46,014 nt of DNA from CAYRVX01 sp964642165. GTDB taxonomy: Bacteria; Planctomycetota; Phycisphaerae; SM23-33. The DNA is taken from assembly GCA_964642165.1 (NCBI GenBank), contig CAZXOC010000014.1, forward strand, positions 1-46,014, written 5' to 3'. Shown here piece after piece: positions 35,193 to 42,445 of the stretch. The translations under genes and the position numbers were made by a program. The notes beneath the pieces were generated by a model. The model saw only the letters and a program-made list of their open reading frames with translations. It did no database searches and was not told the DNA's origin. Positions within the stretch are counted from its first letter, which is position 1. The number at the start of each line of letters is the position of its first letter.

Positions 35193-36452
35193 ATGCACAG
35201 ACTTGGGAAGGTCAGTCTCATCACCGTGCTGGCGGCCGGAATCGGCGCCGGTGCGCTTCTCGGGCTCGGACTGGTGGAGTCGGAAGCGGCGAGCAAGGCG
35301 CCCGCGACGACTGCGAAGCTGCCGCGGCTGCTCGATCTGGGGTCCAAAAAGTGCATCCCGTGCAAGATGATGGCCCCGATCCTCGAGGACCTGAAGCGGA
35401 ACTACGCCGACAGGTTCGCGGTGGAGTTCATCGACGTCTGGCTGAAGGAAAACGCCGACGCCGCGAAGAAGCACCGCCTCAAGCTGATCCCCACGCAGAT
35501 CTTCTTCGACGCCAACGGCAAGGAGCTCTGGCGGCACGAGGGGTTCCTCTCGAAGGAGGACATCCTGACCAAGTGGAAGGAGCTGGGGCACGACTTCAGC
35601 GGCGCGGTCCCGCCCAAGGTGGAGCGATGGGAGCCCGCGAAGCCGGATCCGCGCGCCAAGGACGCCATCTGCTACCTGTGCGACGGAGACGTCGACCCGA
35701 AGACGGGCGTGGCCGTGCAGACCGAGAAGGGCGACGTGCGCCTTTGCAGCCCGCACTGCTACTTCATCCTGTACTCCGCCATGACGGAGGACAAGACGGG
35801 CTTCGACAAGAAGGTCTCCGTGACGGACTGGGCCACGGGCCGGCGAGTCCCCGCCGAGCCGGCCGTCTACGTGCGGGGCGTCGATGCGAGAGGCCGACCG
35901 ACTGTCAAGGCGTTCGCCTCGCGGGACGCGGCCCTGAAGGAGCGCAGCGCCTCGGGGGGGAACATAATGTCGTACGAGGTCCTGAAGGGGAAGGAGTTGT
36001 CCCACCGCTGCGGCTTCTGCGACCGTGCCGTGTATCCGGAGGACTCCTCGCTGGTGAAGGTGGCCGGTGTGCACACGTGGGGCTGCTGCCCGCATTGCGC
36101 GCTCGGCGTGGCTGCGCGAACGGGCAAGGACATCGAGGTCCATCAGCGCGACGCCGTCACCGGCGAGATGATCGTCATCAGGACGCTCAGCGGGCAGGTG
36201 GCCTCGCTGGAGCCGAAGACGGCCGTCGCCTGGTTCGGCATGCGCAGGAAGGCCGACGGCACGTGGGGCTCGGCGGGGTGCTTCCACCAGGCGAACTTCA
36301 CCACGGTGGACAACCTGAGGAAGTGGGTCGAACAGCACCCCCACGAGACGGGCAAGCGGATCACCATCGCTCACGCCCTGGCGGCGAAGATGAAGATGAC
36401 GCCGCAGCAGATCTCCAAGGCCTGCAAGATCGGCGAGTGTGCGCCCAAGTAG
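35193..36452 (+). CDS. Exported thioredoxin fused to NosL-like/Cys-rich metal-binding region
   Basis: A 419-residue protein. The start at 35193 has AAGGAG ending 8 nt upstream and a signal peptide or N-terminal anchor (SLITVLAAGIGAGALLGLGL). Residues about 42-135 are a thioredoxin domain with CIPC at 54-57 and the cis-Pro block KLIPTQIFF. Residues about 158-270 resemble NosL-type copper-binding proteins: CYLC at 160-163, CSPHC at 185-189 and AFASRDAALKE followed by GGNIMSYEVL. Residues about 271-419 hold more cysteine clusters: CGFC (273-276), CCPHC (298-302), Cys363, and Cys411/Cys416. At least a dozen cysteines outside the thioredoxin motif make metal(loid) binding plausible. Its thioredoxin domain closely matches that of the later Trx-CcdA fusion, pointing to duplication inside the cluster. 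No described arsenic protein with this layout is known to me. Confidence 0.8.
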   Translation: MHRLGKVSLITVLAAGIGAGALLGLGLVESEAASKAPATTAKLPRLLDLGSKKCIPCKMMAPILEDLKRNYADRFAVEFIDVWLKENADAAKKHRLKLIPTQIFFDANGKELWRHEGFLSKEDILTKWKELGHDFSGAVPPKVERWEPAKPDPRAKDAICYLCDGDVDPKTGVAVQTEKGDVRLCSPHCYFILYSAMTEDKTGFDKKVSVTDWATGRRVPAEPAVYVRGVDARGRPTVKAFASRDAALKERSASGGNIMSYEVLKGKELSHRCGFCDRAVYPEDSSLVKVAGVHTWGCCPHCALGVAARTGKDIEVHQRDAVTGEMIVIRTLSGQVASLEPKTAVAWFGMRRKADGTWGSAGCFHQANFTTVDNLRKWVEQHPHETGKRITIAHALAAKMKMTPQQISKACKIGECAPK

Positions 36453-36483
36453 TGCCCGCTGCCTGCGAGTGGGAGGCCCACTG

Positions 36484-36975
36484 ATGAACGACAAGCTGAA
36501 GAAGGCGGTGGCCGGCGTGCTGCTGTGCTTCGCGCTCATCAGCATCGGCTACGCGATCGGCAAGGAGGTGACGCTCCACAAGCTGGCGGGCCGAGAGACG
36601 GCCATCGGTCCCACGACGGCGCCGGCTTCCGGCGACAAGGTGATCGTCTACTACATGCACGCGACGCTCCGGTGCGTGACCTGCAACGCCATCGAGAAGT
36701 CGGCCCATGAGACCGTGAAACAGGACTTCGCCGAGCGGGTGAAGGCCGGTCGGGTGGAGTGGCATGTGGTGAACATCGACGAGAACGAAGCGTTGGCCAA
36801 GCGGTACAACGTGGCATCCAGCAGCGTCGTCGTCGTCCACCTGCGCGACGGGAAGGAAGTCGGTCACGAGCCGCTCGAGAAGGTCTGGGAGCTTTCCGAC
36901 AAGCCGGAAGAGCTTCGATCGTACGTGGCCGGGAAGATCCAGGCCTGCTTCCCGCAGGAACCCGGGGAGTTGTGA
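36484..36975 (+). CDS. arsF: ArsF-family protein (nitroaromatic arsenical reductase subunit-like)
   Basis: A 163-residue membrane-anchored thioredoxin-like protein. Start at 36484 with GGGAGG about 10 nt upstream. One N-terminal helix (AVAGVLLCFALISIGYAIG) is followed by VIVYYMHATLRCVTCNAIEK, with Cys64 and Cys67 as the redox pair, then FAERVKAGRVEWHVVNIDEN and YNVASSSVVVVHL. This pattern matches the family named ArsF. In the Shewanella ArsEFG system, ArsE and ArsF reduce nitrophenyl arsenicals such as roxarsone to aminophenyl forms, and ArsG exports the trivalent product. The adjacent arsG-like gene overlaps its stop codon, which supports the call. A clear ArsE partner was not recognised; the small CPKC protein is the best candidate. 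Substrate is inferred from family only. Confidence 0.85.
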   Translation: MNDKLKKAVAGVLLCFALISIGYAIGKEVTLHKLAGRETAIGPTTAPASGDKVIVYYMHATLRCVTCNAIEKSAHETVKQDFAERVKAGRVEWHVVNIDENEALAKRYNVASSSVVVVHLRDGKEVGHEPLEKVWELSDKPEELRSYVAGKIQACFPQEPGEL

Positions 36976-37670
36976 TGGCGTGGTGGGCGATCGGCACGGC
37001 ACTGTGGCTGGGGATCCTGACGTCGATCAGCCCCTGCCCGCTGGCCAGCAACATCGCGGCGATTTCCTTCATCGGCCGGCGGGTCGGGCAGACGCGCCAA
37101 GTCCTGCTCTCGGGCCTGCTCTATACGATCGGCCGGACCATCGCCTACCAGGGCCTGAGCATTGTGATCGTGGCGGGCCTCCTGGCCACAGGAGACGTCG
37201 CCCGCTTCCTCCAGCGCTACCTCAACCAGATCCTCGGGCCGGTCCTGATCCTGGTCGGCATGGTGCTGCTGGGCTTGCTGGGCTTCAGCTTCTCCCTGAA
37301 CCTTGCCGGGCAAGGCGTTCAGCAGCGGGCGTCAAAGGGCGGCGTGCTGTGGTCTTTGCTCCTGGGCATGCTGTTCGCCCTGTCCTTCTGCCCGGTGTCG
37401 GCGGGGCTGTTCTTCGGCGGGCTCATCCCGCTGGCGGCGGCGAACGATTCGCACGTCCTGCTGCCGCTGCTGTTCGGCGTGGGCACGGCTCTGCCGGTGA
37501 TCGCCTTCGCCTTCCTGATCGCGTTTGGGAGCCAGTACGTGGGCAGGGCCTTCCACCGGCTGACCCAGGTGGAAAGGTGGGTCCGCGTAACAACGGGAAC
37601 CGCGTTCGTTGCCGCCGGTATCTACTACTGTCTGGCGCACATTTACGGTATCTCACTGATGGCCTGGTAA
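36975..37670 (+). CDS. arsG: ArsG-family efflux permease (CcdA/DsbD-like membrane protein)
   Basis: A 231-residue membrane protein of the CcdA/DsbD transmembrane superfamily. Its ATG overlaps the arsF stop by one base (TGATG), so translation is coupled. About six helices are visible, with the paired family cysteines in SISPCPLASNIAAI (Cys21) and LFALSFCPVSAGLFFGG (Cys139). In CcdA/DsbD these carry electrons across the membrane. In ArsG the same fold is described as an efflux permease for trivalent aminobenzyl arsenicals. Either activity fits here, since the neighbours include several exported CxxC proteins needing reductant. The final residues HIYGISLMAW end without a tail domain, as in stand-alone CcdA-like proteins. 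Confidence 0.85.
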   Translation: MAWWAIGTALWLGILTSISPCPLASNIAAISFIGRRVGQTRQVLLSGLLYTIGRTIAYQGLSIVIVAGLLATGDVARFLQRYLNQILGPVLILVGMVLLGLLGFSFSLNLAGQGVQQRASKGGVLWSLLLGMLFALSFCPVSAGLFFGGLIPLAAANDSHVLLPLLFGVGTALPVIAFAFLIAFGSQYVGRAFHRLTQVERWVRVTTGTAFVAAGIYYCLAHIYGISLMAW

Positions 37671-37738
37671 GCCCTGCGGGCCGAAGATCGAGGCGCTCCG
37701 GTGAGCGCAAAGCTGCCCTTGGACTCGGATGGACCCGG

Positions 37739-38938
37739 ATGGTCTCCTCACCAGAGATGGATCAGAGCACGAAGCAACGTACCGACCGGCACGAGGCGGC
37801 CGGGATCCCGCAGTCCCGGGCGGACGCGGAGGACGCCTGCCTCCAGAAGGTCTACGTGGAGCCGACCACCGACTGCAACCTGAGCTGCGCGATGTGCCTC
37901 CGCAACACCTGGGACTCCCCCGGCGGGACGATGCCCGTGGAGACGTTCGGCAGGATCGTCGAGCAGATCGAAGCGCTGCCCGGTGTGGCCACCATCAACC
38001 TCAGCGGCTTCGGGGAGCCGATGACCCACCCGCGGTTCTACGAGCTCGTCTCCCGGGCGAAGGAGGCGGGGCTCCTCGTGGAGGTCGTAACGAACGGCAC
38101 GCTGCTCGACGGCAGCGCCGCCGAGCGCCTCGTGGACCTGGAGCTCGACCGGCTGGTGGTCTCCGTGGACGGCATCACCGACTCGGCCCACCTGGGGCTC
38201 CACGACGCCTCCTTCGCCGGCGTCTCGGCCAACCTGCGGACGTTGTACCACCTGCGGCTGTCGCGGCGAGCGGCTCGTCCCGATGTCACCCTCCAGTTCG
38301 TCGCGACCCGGCGGAACGTCCACGAGCTGCCGCGGCTGAAGGCCCTGTCCCGGGTGCTCGGCTTCAGCGGCATCCTGGTGACCAACCTCGTCCCGACCAC
38401 CGCCGCCCTTGCCGGCGAGATTCTGTACGAGCGCCCGGGGACGACCTCGAGGCCCGGGCGAGCCTCGCCGGCGAATCCGTGCGTGGACCTGCCCCTGATG
38501 GACGCCGCCCCGCCCGCCGGCGCCGTGGTCCGTCGCCTTCGCAGGCAGGGCACGTATCTGCGCCGCAACGGGGTCGACGTCGCCGGCGCCGGGCCGCGCT
38601 GCCGGTTCGTCACCGAGGGCCGCCTCGCCGTCCGCTGGGACGGCAGCGTCAGCCCCTGCCTGCCCCTGCTCCACAGCCACACGTGCTACGTCCGGGACAA
38701 GCCGAAGCGCATCCGAAGCTACCACCTCGGAAACGTGAACGACACGCCGCTGGAGGGCATCTGGCGCAGTGCCCCGTACCGGGCGTTCCGCGATCGCGTG
38801 CGCCGGTTCGATTTCTCGCCGTGCATCGATTGCGGCGGCTGCGACCTGAGAGAGACGAACGAGGAAGACTGCACCGACAACGTATTCCCGCGCTGCGGCG
38901 AGTGCCTGTGGGCCGCGGGATTGGTCCAGTGCCCATGA
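37739..38938 (+). CDS. Radical SAM/SPASM-domain protein
   Basis: A 399-residue cytoplasmic enzyme (394 if the in-frame ATG at 37757 is used; neither start has a strong ribosome site). The radical SAM cluster is CNLSCAMC (Cys46, Cys50, Cys53), followed by the barrel blocks INLSGFGEPMTHPRFYEL, VEVVTNGTLLDG and LDRLVVSVDGI. The C-terminal part has SPASM-type cysteine clusters: CRFVTEGRLAVRWDGSVSPC, then CIDCGGC, and finally DCTDNVFPRCGECLWA. They likely bind one or two auxiliary 4Fe-4S clusters. The tail resembles maturases found with tungsten-containing aldehyde oxidoreductases, but no such oxidoreductase gene is present. It lies 68 nt after arsG, inside the arsenic cluster. SPASM proteins usually modify peptides or build cofactors; the target here is unknown. 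Confidence 0.88.
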   Translation: MVSSPEMDQSTKQRTDRHEAAGIPQSRADAEDACLQKVYVEPTTDCNLSCAMCLRNTWDSPGGTMPVETFGRIVEQIEALPGVATINLSGFGEPMTHPRFYELVSRAKEAGLLVEVVTNGTLLDGSAAERLVDLELDRLVVSVDGITDSAHLGLHDASFAGVSANLRTLYHLRLSRRAARPDVTLQFVATRRNVHELPRLKALSRVLGFSGILVTNLVPTTAALAGEILYERPGTTSRPGRASPANPCVDLPLMDAAPPAGAVVRRLRRQGTYLRRNGVDVAGAGPRCRFVTEGRLAVRWDGSVSPCLPLLHSHTCYVRDKPKRIRSYHLGNVNDTPLEGIWRSAPYRAFRDRVRRFDFSPCIDCGGCDLRETNEEDCTDNVFPRCGECLWAAGLVQCP

Positions 38939-38960
38939 CCACCACATGAGGAGAAGGACG

Positions 38961-39659
38961 ATGGCAAGCGATTGGACGCGGAGAGGGTTCCTCGGGGCAA
39001 CCGGCATGGCCGTCGCCGCCGGAGCAACGCGCCTGCCCTCGGCGAAGGCCGCCGGGGAGGCGCCCGGCAAAGGGAAGATCAGGATCGTCGGCGTCTCGTG
39101 CAGCCCCCGGAAGGGCAAGACCACGGCGGCGGGCCTGAAGGTGTGCCTCGATGCGGCCGCGAAGGTCAGCCCGGCCGTCGAGACCGAGCTCGTCGAGCTG
39201 GCGGGGATGGACATTCCCGTCTTCGATCCCACGGCGCGGGGGGCCAAGGGCGACTTCGCCCGCCTCGTGCCGAAGCTGTCGGACCCGGCCGTGGGAGGCA
39301 TCATCGTCGGTACGCCCGTCTACTTCTGCAACATGACCTCGCTGTGCAAGGCGTTCCTGGACCACTGCATGGTCTTCCGGAAGAACAAGCTCGCCCTGGC
39401 GAACAAGGTCGGCGGCGTGCTGGCCGTCGGCGGGGTGCGCAACGGCGGGCAGGAGTTGACCATCCAGACCGTCCAGGCGGCGCTGATGTGCCAGGAGATG
39501 ATCGTCGTCGGCGACGGCCGCCCGACGGCACACATCGGCGCCACGCTGGTGAACCAGGGCGACGACGTCTCTGGGGACGACTTCGGGCTCGGGACGGCGA
39601 GGAATCTCGGCCGGCGTGTCGCACAGACGGCGCTGTTGCTGGCCGGGCGGACGAAGTAG
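38961..39659 (+). CDS. Tat-exported flavodoxin-fold NAD(P)H-dependent reductase
   Basis: A 232-residue protein. Of two nearby ATGs, the one at 38961 is chosen because GAGGAGAAGG lies directly upstream and the product then begins with a twin-arginine signal (WTRRGFLGATGMAVAAGA). The mature part is an FMN reductase/flavodoxin-like domain: VGVSCSPRKGKTTAAGLKV (phosphate-binding loop) and IIVGTPVYFCNMTSLCKAFL, a block typical of NADPH-dependent FMN reductases and iron-sulfur flavoprotein relatives. Tat export implies that the flavin is loaded in the cytoplasm. It starts 22 nt after the radical SAM stop. It could supply electrons to extracytoplasmic arsenical or nitro reduction by the ArsF-type proteins (inference). 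It is not ArsH-like in length or motifs. Confidence 0.86.
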   Translation: MASDWTRRGFLGATGMAVAAGATRLPSAKAAGEAPGKGKIRIVGVSCSPRKGKTTAAGLKVCLDAAAKVSPAVETELVELAGMDIPVFDPTARGAKGDFARLVPKLSDPAVGGIIVGTPVYFCNMTSLCKAFLDHCMVFRKNKLALANKVGGVLAVGGVRNGGQELTIQTVQAALMCQEMIVVGDGRPTAHIGATLVNQGDDVSGDDFGLGTARNLGRRVAQTALLLAGRTK

Positions 39660-39725
39660 CACGCGCGGGCGGTTGGGCGGCTTGTTGGTATCCTGGCCGG
39701 TCGTGCGGGAGCAGAGAGTCTCAGC

Positions 39726-40892
39726 ATGAAACGGACGGCGAAGATCGCGATCGTCGCAGCCCTGCTCGCGGCGGCGAGCGGGGTGCTTGCGCTGAAGTTC
39801 GCCCGGTCGGCCGAGCCCGGGGTGCCGGCTGCCTCCGCACCGGCCACGGACCCCACGACGGCCCCGGCAGGCCTGCCGCGCCTGCTGGAGCTGGGCTCGA
39901 CCGTCTGCACGCCCTGCAAGCTGATGAAGCCCGTCCTGGCGGCGTTGCGGCGCGAGTACCCGGGCCGCCTGCGGGTGGACTTCATCGACGTCAAGGAGGA
40001 CGAGCCCGCCGGCGAGAAGTGGGACGTCTGGGTCCTGCCCACGCAGGTCTTCCTGGCCGCCTCGGGCAAGGAGCTGTTCCGCCACGAGGGCTTCCTCGCC
40101 AAGGAGGACATCCTCCGCAAGTGGAAGGAGCTGGGTGTGGACCTGGGCCCGCCGGCGGGCGCCGAGGCCGCCGACACAGCGCGGAGCCCGGCCGGACTCG
40201 GCGGGCTGTTCAGCTCGCTGACCCGCGCCGTGGAGGGCGCCGCGGCGGCGGCGTTGGGGGCGGCCTTCCTCTGGGGCATCCTCAGCGTCCTGCTGAGCCC
40301 CTGCCACCTGGCGAGCATCCCCCTGATCGTCGGCTTCATCAACGGGCAAGGGCCCATGTCGACGCCGCGCGCGTTCGGCATCTCCACGCTGTTCTCCGTG
40401 GGGATCCTGATCACGATTGGGGCGATCGGGGCGATCACGGCCGCCGCCGGGCGCATGATGGGCGACCTCGGCGGCTACGCCAACTACGCCGTCGCGGTCA
40501 TCTTCTTCCTCGTCGGCCTGCACCTGCTGGACGTGATTCCCGCGCCGTGGTCCGGGCCCGGGCAGGTCGGCATGAAACGCAAGGGCGCCTTGGCGGCGTT
40601 CGTCCTGGGGCTGGTCTTCGGCATCGCGTTGGGGCCGTGCACGTTCGCCTACATGGCCCCGATGCTGGCGGTGACGTTCAAGCTGGCCGCCACGAGCCTG
40701 GCGTATGGGATCGCCCTGCTGGCCGTCTACGGCGTCGGGCACTGCTCGGTGATCGTCCTGGCCGGGACGAGCACCGAGCTGGTCCAGCGCTACCTGAACT
40801 GGAACGAGAGATCCAAGGGCGCCGGCGTCGTCAAGAAGGCGTGCGGCGCGCTGGTCCTGCTCGGCGGGCTCTACCTGGTCCACATTGCCTGA
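39726..40892 (+). CDS. Thioredoxin-CcdA fusion (transmembrane thiol reductase)
   Basis: A 388-residue protein. An N-terminal signal or anchor (IAIVAALLAAASGVLAL) precedes a periplasmic thioredoxin domain (about 48-140) with CTPC at 61-64 and VLPTQVFLAASG. A CcdA/DsbD-beta type membrane domain (about 165-388) follows, with the two electron-relay cysteines in SVLLSPCHLAS (Cys193) and GIALGPCTFAYM (Cys305). DsbD-like proteins move electrons from cytoplasmic thioredoxin to periplasmic thiols; here donor and acceptor modules are in one chain. Its thioredoxin part is strikingly like that of the Trx-NosL protein (shared PRLL-[DE]-LGS, FIDV, GKEL-RHEGFL-KEDIL-KWKELG), so one arose from the other. It may serve as the reductant hub for the exported CxxC proteins of the cluster. 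Confidence 0.88.
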   Translation: MKRTAKIAIVAALLAAASGVLALKFARSAEPGVPAASAPATDPTTAPAGLPRLLELGSTVCTPCKLMKPVLAALRREYPGRLRVDFIDVKEDEPAGEKWDVWVLPTQVFLAASGKELFRHEGFLAKEDILRKWKELGVDLGPPAGAEAADTARSPAGLGGLFSSLTRAVEGAAAAALGAAFLWGILSVLLSPCHLASIPLIVGFINGQGPMSTPRAFGISTLFSVGILITIGAIGAITAAAGRMMGDLGGYANYAVAVIFFLVGLHLLDVIPAPWSGPGQVGMKRKGALAAFVLGLVFGIALGPCTFAYMAPMLAVTFKLAATSLAYGIALLAVYGVGHCSVIVLAGTSTELVQRYLNWNERSKGAGVVKKACGALVLLGGLYLVHIA

Positions 40893-40943
40893 CGGCCGAT
40901 CGACGCCGCCACGGAACGCGTGGTCGTGGCATCGGGCACGGGC

Positions 40944-40972
40944 TTGGCAGGCCTCGCCGGCCGGAATAAGCT
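40944..40972 (+). promoter_or_regulatory. Putative internal promoter before the TrmO-DGC gene
   Basis: TTGGCA (40944-40949) and TAAGCT (40967-40972) are 17 nt apart and end 21 nt before the ATG at 40994. The -10 match is modest. If real, the last two genes could be expressed apart from the main cluster transcript. Confidence 0.35.
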
Positions 40973-40993
40973 CTGCCCGTGGAGCGCACCGCC

Positions 40994-41932
40994 ATGGAAG
41001 TAACACCGATCGGGATCATCCATTCGCCGTTCACGCAACCGGCGGGCACGCCGATCCAGCCCGCGATGGCCGACGGGGCCGAGGGACGCGTCGTCCTGGA
41101 CGAGCCGTACGTCTCGGCCCTGAAGGACCTGGAGGGGTTCGAGCGGATCTGGCTGGTGTACTGGTTCGACCGGGCCGCGCCGCCGAAGCTCCAGGTCTCG
41201 CCGTTTCTCGACGAGACGCCGCGCGGGCTGTTCGCCGTCCGCGCACCGTGCCGGCCGAACCCCATCGGCATCTCGGCGGTCCGGCTGCTGGGGATCGACG
41301 GCAACGAGCTTCGCGTCGCCGACGTCGACGTGCTGGACGGCACGCCGCTGCTGGACATCAAGCCGTACGTCCCGCGGTTCGACAGTTTCCCGGCCAGCCG
41401 CCACGGCTGGCTCGAACGAACCGACAGCCCGCGCAAGGTCGCCGACGATCGCTTCTCTGCCGAAGAACGCGGCAAACCGCCGGGGCCCGGGACGGTCTAC
41501 CCAAGGGACAGCGCAGGCCGCCAGGATCAAGACGGAAAGGGCACGACGATGAGCGAAGCGAACGAGCAACCCGCTGCCGGAGGCAGGGGCGCGGTGCTCT
41601 ACGCGTGCGGCGGCACAACCGGCCTCGCCGAGGTCGCCGACCTCGCCTGCCGCCGGCTCGCGCAGCAGCGCCAGGCCACCACGGCGTGCCTCGCCGCGCT
41701 CGGCGCCGGCATCGAGGACAGGGTCCAGGCCGCCAGGAACGCCGACCTCAACGTCGTCGTCGACGGCTGCGACACGGACTGCGGCAAGGCGATCTTCGAT
41801 CGCCTCGGCGTGAAGAACTACGTGCAGATCCGGGTGACCGACCTCGACGTCGAGAAGGGCAAGGACACCCCGGCCGGCGAGGGCGACGTGGCCGTCGTGG
41901 TCCGCCGGATCCGGGAGGAGATGGCGAGCTGA
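40994..41932 (+). CDS. TrmO-like methyltransferase fused to a DGC (putative zinc-binding) domain
   Basis: A 312-residue single open frame with GGAG at 40981-40984. Residues 1-140 match TrmO/TsaA, the enzyme that N6-methylates t6A37 in tRNA-Thr using S-adenosylmethionine: EVTPIGIIHSPF, LEGFERIWLVYWF, FAVRAPCRPNPIGIS and PLLDIKPYVPRFD. Residues about 190-312 match the DGC domain, named for its Asp-Gly-Cys motif: VLYACGGTTGLAEVADLACR (Cys205), VVVDGCDTDCGKAIFDRLG (Cys259, Cys263) and IRVTDLDVEKGKD. The hydrophilic linker (141-190) contains an in-frame ATG at 41549 with its own ribosome site, so a separate DGC protein could also be made. DGC proteins occur near metal-resistance genes and are thought to bind metal through cysteines. 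The role of TrmO in an arsenic cluster is unexplained. Confidence 0.85.
   Translation: MEVTPIGIIHSPFTQPAGTPIQPAMADGAEGRVVLDEPYVSALKDLEGFERIWLVYWFDRAAPPKLQVSPFLDETPRGLFAVRAPCRPNPIGISAVRLLGIDGNELRVADVDVLDGTPLLDIKPYVPRFDSFPASRHGWLERTDSPRKVADDRFSAEERGKPPGPGTVYPRDSAGRQDQDGKGTTMSEANEQPAAGGRGAVLYACGGTTGLAEVADLACRRLAQQRQATTACLAALGAGIEDRVQAARNADLNVVVDGCDTDCGKAIFDRLGVKNYVQIRVTDLDVEKGKDTPAGEGDVAVVVRRIREEMAS
41534..41551 (+). promoter_or_regulatory. Internal ribosome site and start for a separate DGC product
   Basis: GGAAAGGG (41534-41541) is spaced 7 nt from an in-frame ATG at 41549, exactly where the hydrophilic linker of the TrmO-DGC protein gives way to the DGC domain. Initiation here would yield a protein of about 127 residues. 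Confidence 0.4.
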
Positions 41933-41965
41933 GCCCGCCCCGGCCCTCGCCTCGCGGAACTCGAG

Positions 41966-42400
41966 ATGAAGGTCCTGTTCCTCTGCACGGGCAACTCGTG
42001 CCGCAGCCAGATGGCCGAGGGATGGACCCGCCACCTCAAGGGCGGGCAGGTCGAGGCCTGCTCGGCCGGGATCGAGCCCCACGGACTGAACCCCCTGGCC
42101 GTGCGGGCCATGGCCGAGGCGGGGGTGGACATTTCCGGCCAGCGATCCAAGCACGTCGACGAGTGGAAGGACACCGGCTTCGACTACGTCGTGACCGTCT
42201 GCTCGCATGCCCGCGAGAACTGCCCCGTCTTCCCGGGCAAGGTGAAGGTGGTGCACGTGGGGTTCGACGACCCGCCCGCCCTGGCCGCCGGCGCGGCGAG
42301 CGAAGCGGAGGCGATGGTCCACTACCGGCGCGTGCGGGACGAGATCCGCGCGTTCGTCGAGAAGCTTCCCGGCGTGCTCACGGAAGCGCCCCGGCCGTAG
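41966..42400 (+). CDS. arsC: Arsenate reductase, LMW protein-tyrosine-phosphatase type (thioredoxin-coupled)
   Basis: A 144-residue cytoplasmic enzyme reducing As(V) to As(III) for export by Acr3. It opens with the phosphatase loop VLFLCTGNSCRSQMAEG, with nucleophile Cys7, Cys12 and Arg13. The two further redox cysteines of the thioredoxin-linked subclass are Cys79 and Cys86 (VTVCSHARENCPVFPG). The general acid region is FDDPPA (Asp101/Asp102). This triple-cysteine relay is that of the Staphylococcus and Bacillus ArsC, which need thioredoxin rather than glutaredoxin; that suits a cluster rich in thioredoxin-like proteins. It is the last plus-strand gene, 33 nt after TrmO-DGC, with a weak ribosome site (GCGGAACTCGAG). 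Confidence 0.95.
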   Translation: MKVLFLCTGNSCRSQMAEGWTRHLKGGQVEACSAGIEPHGLNPLAVRAMAEAGVDISGQRSKHVDEWKDTGFDYVVTVCSHARENCPVFPGKVKVVHVGFDDPPALAAGAASEAEAMVHYRRVRDEIRAFVEKLPGVLTEAPRP

Positions 42401-42445
42401 GGCTTCCCGCCCCCGTCGCCCCCCGGCCGGTCGCGCCGCGCGGGG

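Noticed and set aside
37671..37681. GCCC-TGC-GGGC hairpin after arsG as a terminator
   Set aside because: The stem is only 4 bp, no T tract follows, and the next gene is co-directional 68 nt downstream; no strong case for termination.
35193..40892. Trx-CcdA and Trx-NosL as cytochrome c maturation genes
   Set aside because: The CcdA-like domains would also fit cytochrome c biogenesis, but no heme-handling or apocytochrome genes are present and the context is clearly arsenic-related.
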